A stretch of 64,000 nt of DNA, from NCBI GenBank assembly GCA_964496695.1, contig CAZCBE010000010.1, positions 36,228 through 100,227 of the forward strand, in the 5' to 3' direction. Position numbers and translations under genes: made by a program. Positions 16,391 through 28,600 of this stretch are shown one piece after another (position 1 is the stretch's first letter; each line of letters starts with the position of its first letter). The notes under the pieces were generated by a model. It made no database searches and was not told where the DNA came from. It worked only from the letters and a program-made list of their open reading frames with translations. The stretch comes from SXTU01 sp964496695 (GTDB taxonomy: Bacteria > Verrucomicrobiota > Verrucomicrobiia > Limisphaerales > SXTU01).

Positions 16391-16514
16391 ACCAAGGATC
16401 AGCTCGTTTTGACGCAAAGGCGCAAAGACGCGAAGCCGGGGCAAGTTGCCTGCGAGCCAGGCAAGCCAAGCCGTTTCAAGGTTTTCGCAAGCGCTCTTCC
16501 TCACTGCGGACCGC

Positions 16515-16622
16515 GCACGGAGTCCCGGCTTTAGCCGGCGGCAAGCTGATCAGCTTCAGACGCTGCGCGCCAGCGGTCCTGAAAGATCGAACGCCACGCC
16601 GGCTGAAGCCGGGACTCCGTGC
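16515..16622. repeat. Inverted repeat element, family f (arms 24 bp)
   Basis: Arms at 16515-16538 and 16599-16622 are inverted copies with one mismatch, spacer 60 bp. Each arm contains CCGGCT-tN-AGCCGG. It lies in the gap between the convergent oxidoreductase and sialate esterase genes. Confidence 0.85.
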
Positions 16623-16660
16623 GTGCGCCACGCGAGGTTCAGGACTTTCGTCTCGCCCCT

Positions 16661-18259
16661 CTACGGCTTTTTCGGCTCTTCCTTCTTGGGTGCCGCCGCA
16701 GGAGGAAAGGTATCGGTGCGGAACGGCGATGCAGGCAGGCCCTCCTTGTTGAACAGGTTCACGACCGGAAAGTCCGCCCAGCCATAGCGCACGGCGACCG
16801 GTTTCTTCACCGTGGCGGCACTGACGACGATGGAATTGTCCGGCTGGATCTGCGCGTCCGCCCAGGCGAACTGCTTGTCCTCCCCGCTGACGGCGAAGCC
16901 GGTGAGCTTGCCCCCGCGCGCCTCCAGACCCGCACCGACGTGGTCGAAGCGCAGCACGATTTTGTCCCCCTGCACCGCGTGCTCCTTGAAGACCGGGCCG
17001 CTGGCCACCAGCGCCTCCCCGTAGGCCACGGCCCGCGCGGCGAGGGCGAGGCGCACCCCGACCGGCTCCTTCTTCGTCGGATGGATGTCATCTTTGTCAC
17101 CGACATCCGTGGTGACGACGAGGGCATAGTTGGGCACGGCCTTGCCCGTCTGCACCTGTGACTCGCGGAGCCGCGCCCAGTCGGAATCCGCCGGTGCCGC
17201 GGTGATCTGCTCCACGGGGCGGTTGCGGCCCTTGTCAAACGGCGCGAGCTGCACGGCAAGAAACGGGAAATCCCCCTGCCCCCAGGCGGCGCGCCAGCCC
17301 TTGATGAGTTCGGGAAAGAGCACGCTGTATTGGGAGGCGCGGTCAGCATTGGCCTCGCCCTGATACCAGATGACGCCCCGGATGCCGTAGGACGTGAGCG
17401 GCGCGATCATGCCGTTATACAATTCCGAGCCGAGCCAGACCGGCATCACCGGAGCCTTCGGTGCCTGGCCGGCGGGGCGCTTGCCCTTCTTCTTGGCATC
17501 ATCCGCCTCGGCGGCGAATTTCTGCAGGGCCCCCGCGTAGTCGTTGCGCATCCGCTCGAAGCGCTCGGCGAAATCGCGGCGCAGGTCCGGGTGCCCGCCC
17601 ATCGTGGCGCGCGAAGCCCAGGCCTCCGCCGGAGTGCCGCCGTAATAGGCCCCGATCAAGCCGATGGGCACACCGACGGCCTTCTGGAGATCCCGCCCAA
17701 AGTAGTAGCCCACGGCGGAGAACGCCCCCGGCGTGCGGCACTCCTGCCAGGAAACGCGCAGATCCGCAGCCGGCTCGCCCGCCTTCGCGCGCGGGATGGT
17801 CAGCAGCCGGATCAGCGGCTGATTGACTGCAGCCAGTTCCTTCTCGCCCTCGGCGGATTTGTTGAGCGGAAACTCCATGTTCGACTGGCCGCTGCAGACC
17901 CACACGTCGCCGACGAGGATGTTCTTGCGCTCGATCCGGTTCTTGCCCGACACGATCAGGGAGGCGGGCGTGGCGCTGGCCTTGAACGGCCCAAGCCGGA
18001 GCTGCCACCGGCTCAACGGATTCGGCAACTGCCGGAACGCGGCGACGGTGGCCTTCTGTCCTTGGAATTCCACCGTGACCATTTCACCTTCGTCGGCCCA
18101 GCCCCAAAAGGACAGGGACAGATCTCGCTGGAGCACCAGATTGTCCGAGAAGATGCCCGGCAGCTTCACCTCGGCCCGGAGGCCGGCGGTCCCGAGCAGG
18201 ACGGAGAGCACCAGCATGGCCTGCCTGCGGAAAGGACGAGAGCGGGTGAGAAGCTGCAT
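16661..18259 (-). CDS. Sialate O-acetylesterase
   Basis: A 532-aa secreted enzyme from the ATG at 18259; a TTG 12 bp upstream is in frame. Signal peptide: AMLVLSVLLGTAGLRAE. An N-terminal beta domain (SDNLVLQRD) precedes the SGNH-type catalytic domain: VCSGQSNMEF with nucleophile Ser126, VIWYQGEANA, and DDIHPTKK with the catalytic Asp-x-x-His. The C-terminal part is the beta-rich domain common in the family (ending VVNLFNKEGLPASPF). It removes O-acetyl groups from sialic acid or other acetylated glycans outside the cytoplasm. A low-complexity tail (APKKEEPKKP) ends the protein. It lies 48 bp after the LptF/G-like gene. Confidence 0.92.
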   Translation of the reverse strand: MQLLTRSRPFRRQAMLVLSVLLGTAGLRAEVKLPGIFSDNLVLQRDLSLSFWGWADEGEMVTVEFQGQKATVAAFRQLPNPLSRWQLRLGPFKASATPASLIVSGKNRIERKNILVGDVWVCSGQSNMEFPLNKSAEGEKELAAVNQPLIRLLTIPRAKAGEPAADLRVSWQECRTPGAFSAVGYYFGRDLQKAVGVPIGLIGAYYGGTPAEAWASRATMGGHPDLRRDFAERFERMRNDYAGALQKFAAEADDAKKKGKRPAGQAPKAPVMPVWLGSELYNGMIAPLTSYGIRGVIWYQGEANADRASQYSVLFPELIKGWRAAWGQGDFPFLAVQLAPFDKGRNRPVEQITAAPADSDWARLRESQVQTGKAVPNYALVVTTDVGDKDDIHPTKKEPVGVRLALAARAVAYGEALVASGPVFKEHAVQGDKIVLRFDHVGAGLEARGGKLTGFAVSGEDKQFAWADAQIQPDNSIVVSAATVKKPVAVRYGWADFPVVNLFNKEGLPASPFRTDTFPPAAAPKKEEPKKP

Positions 18260-18307
18260 GGCTGGATTCAACGCCGCGCACTTAAAAGGTCAACGCCGAA
18301 AACGTCC

Positions 18308-19471
18308 TCAGAGACCGCGGTTGGCCCGCCAGAGGAGCCAGCCACCAATGCCTTGAAAGAGGAAGTTCGGCACCCACACGATCAACTGCGGGTGCAGGTT
18401 TGGCCGCGTCTCCCAGGCTTGGCCCAAAATGATGAAGCTGTAATAGACCATCGTGAGGATCAAGGCCGCCGCGATGCCGAAGCTGGTCTCCCGCCGGTGC
18501 CCGCGCAGACCCAGCGGGATGCCGATGAGCGTGAAGCTCACACAGGCGAAGGAGAAGGCCACCTGCCGGTTCAGGTTCACCAGCACCGGCGTGGCGTCCA
18601 CGCCCTGCGCTCGGCGTTCGCGCAGCTCGGCGAGGAGCTGGCGGAACGTCATCTCGCTGAGCTTTGGCTTCCCCTCCGCCGGCTGCAGACCGGACAGATC
18701 CAGGCGCACGGGCGGAGCCTCCTCGAAGCCGACCATGTTCCACTCGCCCGCCGGACCGGCGGCGGCGTTGGTGGCGGGGCCGGCGGGGGCCGGGTCGCCG
18801 CCGGAGGCGAGCGACTTGGTGAACACCTCGGCGTCAAAGAGCTGGAGGATGATCTGCCGGGCCACGGTGTCGGCGGTGACCCGGGCGCGGCGGGCGTGGA
18901 TGCGCCGGGTCAACTGCTCCTGCCGCATCTCGTAAAGCAGCACGTTAGCGAATTCCGCCTCCCCCGTGCGCCGACCGACGTAAACGCTCCAGCTAGTGCT
19001 CACGCCAGGAAAGTCGGTGAAACGCTGCTCCACCAGCAGTGCCGTGGGCCGGGCCATGCCAAAGGCGTAGGACATTTCCTTGAAGGCCACGCGGCAGCGC
19101 GGCGCCACCTCCAGTGTCGCATACGCGGAGACCGCGCTGGCCACCACCCCGATCCACAGCACAGGCGTGACCAGCGCCAGCAGGCTCACCCCCCCGGCCC
19201 GCACGGCGGTCAGCTCCTGGTCCGCGCTCAGCCGGCCAAAGACCAGCAGGGTCGCAGTCAGCAAGCCCATCGGCAGCGCAAAAACCAGCCCGAAGGGCAG
19301 CAGCATGGCCACCGCCTGCAGCACGTTCAACAACGGCACCTGCGGGCTCAGCAGCAGCGGCAGGATCTCCTTCAGCACATTGACGATGAGGAACAGGCCC
19401 GTGAACACCGCCACCGTCATGGCCAGCGTGCCCAGCACCTGGCGGCTGACATAAAGATGCAGCGTCTTCAT
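18308..19471 (-). CDS. LptF/LptG family permease
   Basis: A 387-aa inner-membrane protein. Three N-terminal helices (TLAMTVAVFTGLFLIVNVL, AVAMLLPFGLVFALPMGLLT, VTPVLWIGVVASAVSAYATL) come before a periplasmic domain, then three C-terminal helices (CVSFTLIGIPLGL, FGIAAALILTMVYYSFIILG, and the terminal helix). GRLSADQELTAVRAGG is the family's conserved cytoplasmic loop. Such proteins pair with LptB and a second permease to extract lipopolysaccharide from the inner membrane. Whether it is LptF or LptG cannot be told. Separated from the giant gene upstream by a strong hairpin. Confidence 0.92.
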   Translation of the reverse strand: MKTLHLYVSRQVLGTLAMTVAVFTGLFLIVNVLKEILPLLLSPQVPLLNVLQAVAMLLPFGLVFALPMGLLTATLLVFGRLSADQELTAVRAGGVSLLALVTPVLWIGVVASAVSAYATLEVAPRCRVAFKEMSYAFGMARPTALLVEQRFTDFPGVSTSWSVYVGRRTGEAEFANVLLYEMRQEQLTRRIHARRARVTADTVARQIILQLFDAEVFTKSLASGGDPAPAGPATNAAAGPAGEWNMVGFEEAPPVRLDLSGLQPAEGKPKLSEMTFRQLLAELRERRAQGVDATPVLVNLNRQVAFSFACVSFTLIGIPLGLRGHRRETSFGIAAALILTMVYYSFIILGQAWETRPNLHPQLIVWVPNFLFQGIGGWLLWRANRGL

Positions 19472-19574
19472 CAGGCGCGGGCGCGGACACCGGAGTTTTC
19501 CGGGAGCAACATCAGCGTGAGCGTAGCGGGACGGGCGCGGCTTGTCACGGCGGGTTCATCCTCCCTCAGCCAAG

Positions 19575-19600
19575 ACGGCCCGCAGTTGCCTGCGGGCCGT
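19575..19600 (-). terminator. Terminator-like hairpin after the downstream giant gene
   Basis: ACGGCCCGCAG-ttgc-CTGCGGGCCGT is a perfect 11-bp stem with a 4-nt loop, ending 32 bp after the giant gene's stop codon. A long T-run is lacking, so efficiency is uncertain. Confidence 0.75.
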
Positions 19601-19631
19601 ATGACGATTTCAGGTTGAGCGCCAGCCGGAA

Positions 19632-22600
19632 CTACGGCAACTGGATGACGCGGTAGAAGCGGCGCGCGCTGCCGGGCGAGGTGGTGTCTGTCACCGTGAC
19701 GGTGCCCTGGCTGCTGTTGACCGTGCTGAGCACCGTCCAAGTCCGCAGGTCGGTCGAGTATTCGACGCGGTAGGCGCGCCCCGGCTCGGCGGTGATCGTG
19801 AGCAGGAACTGGCCGCCACTGAAGCCGCCCCCGCCCAGCGTGGTGTTGATCGGCATGTTCGAGTTGCCGTTGAGCCGCGCGATGCGTCCGCGCAACGCGC
19901 TGTTGACGGTGGTAAAGTCACCCGCCAGCACCACCTTGAAGTCAGACTGAAGCAGCACCGCGTAGATCAGACCGTCCGCGCCCGCGCCGCTGACAAACGT
20001 CGCATCCAGCGTGCCATCGGCCTGGAAGCGGGTGATCCGGCCCACCGCAGTGCCGGTGGCGGAGAATGAACCGCCGGGCGTGACGGCGGTGACCGCCGCA
20101 TCCGCACCGGCCGCCGCATAGCTGAAGCGGGTCGCCGCCGGGACCGCCGTCACCGTGAAGGTGCCGTCGAAGCCGGCCGCCACCCCGTTGATCGTGACCC
20201 GCGACCCAATCGCGAGGCTGTGCGAACCGCTGGTGGTCAGGGTGACCACCCCGCCCGTGCGCTCCCGGAAGGTCACCGTGGCGCCCGGGGCGGGCGGCGT
20301 GCCAGTGTCGCCGTTGACACTGGTGAACGCGCCACCGGCCAGGATGCGTCCATCCGGCTGAAGCACGAGGCTGAGGACCGTGTCGTTCACCGCCGGGAAG
20401 AAGCTGAGATCCAGCGAGCCATCATGGTTGAGCCGCGCCAGACGGGAACGGGACACCCCGTTGACCGCGCCGAACAGGCCGCCCACCACGATCTTCCCGT
20501 CCGGCTGGATGGCGAGGGACGCCACCGTCCCGCTGGTCCCGGCGCTGAACGTGGTGTCAATCGAGCCATCCGCGTTGAGCCGCATGAGTCGGCTGGCGGC
20601 GGTGCCATTGAAGTTCGTGAACGCACCACCCACCAGAAGCTTCCCGCTGTTGGTGCCCGTGGTGTAGAGCGTGATGACATTGACGATCCCGTTCGCCCCC
20701 GTGCCCGGGTTGAAGCTGACATCCAGCGAGCCACTGGTGTTCAGGCGGGCCAGGCGGCCGCGGGCCGTGCCGCTGAAGTTGGTGAAGCCGCCGCCGATGA
20801 GCACCTTTCCGTCCGGTTGGAGCGCGATGGCGTTCACCGAGCCGCTCGCCCCGGTGCCCACCGCGAAGCTGGTGTCCAGCGAGCCATCCGCCAGCAGGCG
20901 CGCGACCCGGCTGCGGAGCGTGCCGCCGACCGAGGTAAAGTCACCCGCGATCACCAGCCGTCCATCCGGCTGCAGGGCGAGCACATTGACCGCATTGTCC
21001 GGCCCGAGTCCCTGGTTGAACGTCAGGTCCAGCGTGCCATCAAGGTTCAGCCGTGCCAGCCGGCTCCGATTGGTGCCATTGAAGCTGGTGAAGCGGCCCG
21101 CCGTCATGATCTGCCCATTGGCAAGCTGGAGGGCCGCATACACGGAATCATTGAAACCAACGCCAGGATCAAAGGCGAAATCCACGCCACCAGGCCCGTC
21201 ATTGTCCACAATGCCCAAAGTAGCGGTGCTGAGCCCGAAGGCGGCGCCGCCCGTGATGTTGGCCAGCGCCAGATTGATCGTCTCCGTGGTTTCCACAAGC
21301 TGGTCATTGAACACGGGCACCAGGAACGACTTGGCTCCGGTCTCGCCGTTGGTCCAGCTCAGCGTGCCGCTCACGCCGGCGTAGTCCAGCCCGTTCGAGG
21401 CGGTGCCGCCGCCGGTCGTAAGATACTGCACAGATACCGCGCCGGAGCTGCCCCCGGAGCGCGACACCAGCACCACGCCATTGGTGCTGCTCTCGCCAAC
21501 AAGGTAGCTTCCGGTCGTAAAGCCGATCGCCCCGACATTGTCCACGATCGTCAGCACTGCGTTGCTCACGGTGAGGAAGGCCCCGCCGGTCGGGCTGAAC
21601 AGGACCAGATTCACCGTCTCCGGCGACTCCGCGACCGTGTCATTGATGATCGGCACGGTGAATGTGCGGCTGGTCACATTCGCGGCGAAGGTGAGCACCG
21701 CATTGGTGGTGACGTAGTCGAGGCCCGCCTGCGCCGTGCCGTTGCTGGTGGTGAAGGAGACGGACACGCCGAGGTTCGTCACGCCGGAGCGCAGCACCGT
21801 GATGGTGGCCGAGCCGGCGCTTTCCCCGATCGTGTAGGTGGCGCTGCTGAACCCGATGCCGATGTCGTCATCCACAATCGTAACCGTCGCCGTGTTCGTC
21901 CCGCCCAGCCGGGCCGCGCCAGGAGGCTGCGGGTTGCTCAGGGCCAGGCCGAACACCTCGTCGCCTTCGGGCACCTGGTCCACGATGATGGCAATCGTGA
22001 AGTTGGTGCTAGTCTGATTCGGGTTGAACGTGACGGTGCCGGCCGCCGCGATGTAGTCCACCCCCGTCGTTGCGGCATTGGGCACCGCCAGCGGGACAGT
22101 GGAGCACACCACGGTCACCGGACCGGGGTTCTGGCCAAAGCGCAGGACGGGAATGTTGAGCAGGCTGACCGACTCGCTGACGGAGTAGGTGGTGGCACTG
22201 AAGCTGAAGGTGCTGTCGTTGTCCACAATGGTCAGCGTCGCGGTGCCATTCGTGCCCACGCTGGCAAAGCTGGCAGGTGTAGCATTGAGAAGCTGGAGGT
22301 TCAGGAACCGGTTGGGCTGCACCGCCTGGTTGTCAATGATGGCCACCGTGAAGTTGGTATTGGTCACGCCAGGCTGGAACACCAGCGTGTTCGTGACACC
22401 TGTGTAGTCGAAACCGTTCGTCGCTGTGCCATCGCCGGTCGCGTAGTTCACCGTGCCCGTGAAGTTCGTCACCCCGTAGCGGATCACATTCACCACTGCG
22501 GTGGCACCGTCCTCGAACACCGTGTAGTTCGTGGATGCGAAGCTGAACTGCATGTCATCATCCGTGATGGTGATCGTGGCGTTGGTGACCGCGCCCAGAA

Positions 22601-25600
22601 TCGCGCCCGCCGTCGGGTTGGACAGCACCAGCCCGATGGTTTCCACCGGCTCAACCACCTGGTCGTTGACAATCACCACGTTGATGTTGGTCGTGGTCTG
22701 CCCGGAGGCGAAGTTCAGCACCTGGGGCAGCGGGATGTAGTCCGCCACGGGGGCGGCCGATCCGCCCACGGTGGAGAAGTCCACGGAGACGGCCCCGATG
22801 ATGCCCCCCACCCGGTTCACCGTGATGGTCACGCTGCCCGCGGATTCCACCACCGTGTAGCTGTTGGTGGCAAACTGGAAGCTGCCGAATGCGTCGTCAT
22901 CCACGATGGTCACCGTGGCGTTGGTCAGGCCCAGGATCGCCCCACCGGTCGGGTTCGAGAGCCGGAGCACCAGCGTTTCGTTGCCTTCCACCAGGACATC
23001 GTCGAGCAACTGGACCTGGAAGGCCTTGCTGGCCTCGCCATCGGCCAGGTTGATGGTCCCGTTGGTGCTCTGATAATCCACGCCGGCGGTCGCCGTGCCC
23101 AGCCCGTCCACGGTGCTGAACGTCACCGATACCGCTCCTGAATTGCCGTTGGTGCGGACCAGCGTGATGATCGCGACGCCGCCATTCTCAAAGGCGTTGA
23201 AGTTCGTGGCGGCAAAGCCCAGCACACCCACGCCAAAGTCATTGTCCACGATGGTGAGGGTGGCATTGGTCACCGTCCCCAGCGCCCCGATGCCGATCGG
23301 CCCGGCATTGGTGAGGAACAGGCTGACGGTTTCGTTGCCTTCCACCCCCAGGTCTTCGAAGACCGGGACGGTGAAACTCTGGGTGGTCACTCCGGAGGCG
23401 AAGACCAAGCTGCCGGAGACATTCGCGTAATCCAGGCCCGGCAAGGCGGTCAGGCCCGCGGTGAAGTAGTCCACCGTCACCTGCTCATTGGTGCCCCCGG
23501 AACGCACCACGGTGACCACGGCATTGGTGCCATTTTCCGCCACGCTGTAGGAGGGCGAGGAGAAGGCGATCTGGGAGTCATTCTCGGCAATGACCAGCAC
23601 CGCAGTCGGCGGAATGTCCAGGGCCGCCCCGCCCGTTGCATTCGAGAGGGTGAGCATCACGGTGCGGCCTGGACGCACGATGGCGTCATCAATCACCGGC
23701 ACCACAAACGTCCGCAGCGTCTCGCCCGGGCCGAAGAACAGCGTGCCGCCGACCGGAATGTAGTCCACCCCCGGCAAGGCCGTGCCGCCGCTGATCACCG
23801 TGTAGTCAGCCGAAACCGTGTTGCTGGTTCCGCCGGTGCGCAGCACGGTGATGGTGGCATTGGTCCCCGCTTCGCTGACCGTGAAGACCGGCGCCGCAAA
23901 CACGAGCAGGCCGGCCCCCGCATTTTGTCCGCCATGGAGCCGTGTGAAGCGGCCCTGCGGCACGCCGTTGAAGCTGGTGAACGCCCCGCCTACCAGGATC
24001 TTGGTGTCCGTCTGCACCGCCAGCGCCGCCACCAAGTTGTCCGCTCCGGTCCCTAGATTGATGGTGGGATCCACCGCGCCATTGCCGTCGAGACGGACGA
24101 TGCGGTTGCGCGCGAAACCGCCGAAGTTGGAGAAGGCACCGCCCACCAGTATCTTGCCGTCGTTTTGGATCGTGACCGCCGCCACGAAGTCATCCGGGCC
24201 GCTGCCAATGTTGAAGGTCGTGTCCAGGCTGCCGTCCGCGTTGAGGCGCACGAGATTGGTCCGGGCCACCACCCCGTTGGTCGCCGTGAACTGCCCGCCC
24301 ACCAGAATCTGGCCGTTCACCTGCTGCGCTACGCAGAACACCGTGCCGTTGGTGATCATGGTGCCCGGCCGGAAAGTCGGGTCCAGCGTGCCGTCCGGGT
24401 TCAGGCGCGCGATCCGGCGGCTGGGCACGCCAGCCACGGCGTCAAAGTCGCCCGCGATCAGGATGCGTCCGTCGTTGAGCGCGGCCACCACCCGCACCTG
24501 GGCATCCGGGCCCGCCCCGGCGTCGAACGTGGAGTCCACGGAGCCGTCGAAATTGAGGCGGGCGATGAAATTGCGGCTGAAGCCGTTGACCGCCGTGAAA
24601 GTTCCGCCCAGCACCACACGCCCGTTGTTCTGGATGGCCACGGCGTTGACCGCGTTGTTCACGCCGGTGCCGGGATTGAAGGTCAGATCTGGTGTCCCGT
24701 CCACGTTCAAACGGGCGATGTTGGTGCGCCCGACGTTGCCGCCGAGCGTTTCGAAGATGCCGCCGATCACCACCTTGTTGGCGTTCAACCCATTGGTGTA
24801 AACGCCGACGGCACGCACCGTTCCCAAGGGGAGGTTGGTGCCGATGGCGATGACGCCGACGTCGAACCCGTTGTCCAAGCTGCCGTCCGTATTGATGCGG
24901 GCCACGTTTTGGCGCGCCGTCCCTGCAAAGGCCGTAAAATCACCGCCCAGCACGGCCTGGCCGTTGGTGGCGAGGGTGATGGAAGCAACCAGGCTGTTGG
25001 CGCCCAAACCGGTGATGTAGCCCGTGTCCACCGTCCCGGCGCTGTTCTCATTGTCCACGATGCGAACCACGGCGTTGCTGAACCCGACGAGCGCCCCGTT
25101 TGTCGCGCCAAACAGCCGGACGCTGAAGGTGCGGTTTCCGTCCTGCTGCGCATTGTCAATGATGGGCACCGCGAAGGTCAGATTCGTCATGCCGTTGGTG
25201 AAGACCAAGGTGCCAAACGTGTTGGTGTAGTGCTGGCCGGGCAATTGCGGACCGAAGCCGGGGTGGGCCACGGCCGAATCATTCAGGTTGGTAAAGGTCG
25301 CGTATTGCACGCCGACTGTGCCGGTGAACCCGTTGGTGCGGATCACGGTGATCAGCGCATTCGTCGCACTCTCGTTGACATTGAAGACGGCGGACGCGAA
25401 GCCCAGCACACCCGGCGCCGAGTCATCGTCCTGAATGGTCAGCAACGCGGTGCTGGGAATGTTCAGGCTGGAACCGTTGATCGGGTTGAATAGCGCCAAC
25501 CCCACGGTCCGGTCGCCGTCCACCAGCGAATTGTTGAACAAGGGAACGGTGATCAGCCGGTCCGAGGAATCGCCGTTGGCCCAGGTCAGCGAACCGTTCA

Positions 25601-28600
25601 CCGAGGCATAATGATAGCCCGGCGTGGCCGTGCCAGTCAGCGTGGTGGTGTAATCGACGCCGATCGGGCCCGAGTTTCCGCCGATGCGGCGGACCGTGAT
25701 CACTGCCGCTCCGTCATTCTCCCGGTTGGTGTAGGTGGCACTGCTGAACACCAGATTGCCGTAGATCAGGATGTCATTGTTGATGATGGTCAGCACGGCC
25801 GAGTTCTGGAAGCCGATGATCGCCCCACCCGTGGGATTCAGCAGATCCAGGAACACCGTCTCGTTGGTTTCCTGAACCGCGTCCGGCAGGATGGGGACGA
25901 CAAACGTCTTGGTGATTTCGCCGTCGGCAAAGGAAAGGGTGCCGCTGCTGGCGAGATAATCCTGACCGGCGAGCGCCGTCCCGTTGCCCGTGCGGTAGTC
26001 CACCGACACCACGCCGCTGCTGCCATTGGTGCGCGTGACAATGATCTGCGCGAGCACGATCACGTCGCTCTCATTAGTCAGATAGCTGTTCAGCGCAAAA
26101 TTGAACACGCCGGGCGCCACGTCGTTGTCCACGATGGTCAGGATGGCATCCATTTGTCCTGGCACGGCATTGCCCGTCAGGTTGGTCAGCACCAAATTGA
26201 TGGTCTCGTTGCCCTCGAGAAGTATGTCGTCGATGATGGGCACGCTGAATGTTTTGACGGTCTCGCCCGCTGCAAACTGGAGGGTGCCGCTCACGGGCAC
26301 GAAGTCCACATTCGGCGTCGCCGTGCCGCTGGCGGTGGTGGTAAACTGCACGGCGGCCTGTCCCGTGGCACCGCCCGTGCGAATCACCGTGATGGTGGCG
26401 CTGCCGCTGCCCACCACCTCGCTGACATTGTAGGTGGCGGCGTTGAAGCCCAGCCGTCCGTCGTCATTCACAATGGTCAGCAGCGCGTTGGTCTGGCCAC
26501 CCACACCTGCCCCGGTGAAATTCGAAATGGTCAGGTTCACGAACCGGTCGGAGTTCACGGCCGAATCGTCCACCACGAAAATATTGGTGGAGACGGAGGT
26601 TTCACCTTCCGGGAAATTCAACGTGGCGGTGATGTTCGTGTAATGGATGCCGTTCGTGGTGGCCGTGCCGTCCGAGGTGGCGAAGAACACGGACGCCGCC
26701 CCCGTAGTGCCGCCAACCCGCCGCACGGTCACGGTCGCCGCCCCCCCGTTCTCTGCCACGAAGTAATTGGCGGCCGTAAACTCGAGTTTGCCCGGCCCGG
26801 CAATCACCCCGCCGTTCAGGCGCACCAGATAGTTCTTCGGCACGCTGTTGAAGGAAGTGAAGCCGCCCGCCAGCAGGATCTTGTCATCGGTCTGCACCGC
26901 GATGGCCGAGACGAAGTTGTTTGCGCCGGTGCCGATGTTGATCGTCGGGTCCGTGGTGCCATCCGGGTGCAGCCGGGTGAACCGGTTCCGGCCGACGCCG
27001 TTGAACCGCGTGAAATCACCGCCCAGCAGCATCTTTCCGTCGCCCTGAATGGTCATGTAGAACACCGCATTGTCCGCCCCCACGCCACCGGGATTGAAGC
27101 TGGTGTCCAACTGCCCGGAGGGGAACACGCGCGCCACGCGCCCAACCGCCGTCCCGGCGTAATTGGTGAAGGAGCCGGCCATCAGTATCTTGCCGTCCGT
27201 CTGCACCAAGATGGACCGCACCGTGCTGCTGGCCCCGATCCCGATGTTGAAACTGGGATCCACGCTGCCGTCGGAATTCAACCGCGCCAGATTCGTGAGG
27301 GCCACGCCGTTGACCGTCGTGAAGTCACCGCCGATAAGCACCTTGCCATCCGGCTGCACGGCCACGGCAAAGACCGGCCCGTTCGCCCCCGTGCCCGGAT
27401 CAAAGGTGTTGTCAATCGTGCCATTGGCGTTCAACCGGGCGATGAAATTGCGCCCAATGCCGTTGAACGTGCTGAAGCCGCCGCCAATGACCACCTTGTC
27501 ATCCGGCTGGAGCGCCAAGGCATAGATCGCGTTGTCCGCGCCCGCGCCCGGATCGAAGGTGAGATCCACGGAACCGCTCTGATTCAAGCGGGCAATACGG
27601 GCCCGGTTGGTGCCGCTGACCTGCGTGAAGAAACCGGACACCAGGATGCGCCCGGTGTTCAAGCCGCGGTCATAGACCAGCAGGGAACGGATGGACCCGT
27701 TGGCCCCCCCGGGGTTGAACACGGGGTCCAGCGCCCCGTTGGCATCCAGCCGGGCGAGCCGGTTCCGCGCCACCCCGTTCACAGCCGTGAAATCACCACC
27801 CATCACCAGATTGCCATCCGGCTGCAAGGCCAGCGCATAAATGGCGCTGTCCGCACCCGAGGAGGTGTAGCTGGTGTCGAACGAGCCCGCCAGCACGTTG
27901 ACCGACTCGTCATCCAGAATCTGGAGCTTGGCCGTGGTGGGGAAGCCCAGCGTGGCGTTCGTGGGACTCGAGATGGCCAGGTTGATGACACGGGTCCCAT
28001 CCGCCAGCGCATTGTCCAGGATGGGGACGAGGAAATTGGTGCTCGTCTGGCCCGGGACCATGATTAACGCGCCTGAGACACTGAGATAATCAGAACCTGC
28101 GATGGCCGATCCCCCTGTCACCGTATCATAACGGGCGCTGACCGTGCCCGCCACCCCGCCCAGGCGCACCACCGTTACGATGGCGTTGGAACCGTTTTCA
28201 TTCACCGTGTAAATCGGCCGGCTGAAAGCCAGGCTGCCGAACGCATCGTCATCCGCGATCGTCAGCACCGCGTTGGTCACGCTGCCCAGGGCGCCAGCCA
28301 CGGAGGCGTTGAACAGCGTCATGCCCACCGTCCGGTTGCCGTCCACATTCGCATTGTCCACCAGCGCGACCGAGAACGTCTTGCTGACCGTATCCGCGGC
28401 GGCCCAGACCAGTGTGTTGGTGGCTGCGATGAAGTCCACGGGCGAGATGGCCGTGCCGTTGGTCACCGCCACCAGCACAGTCAAGGCACCCTGGCTGCCA
28501 CCCGAACGCAGCACCGTGATCGTGGCGGTGCCCGCATTCTCCGCCACCGTGTAGCTGGCCTGGGAGAAATTGAGCCGGCCAGACGCAAAATCATTGTCAA

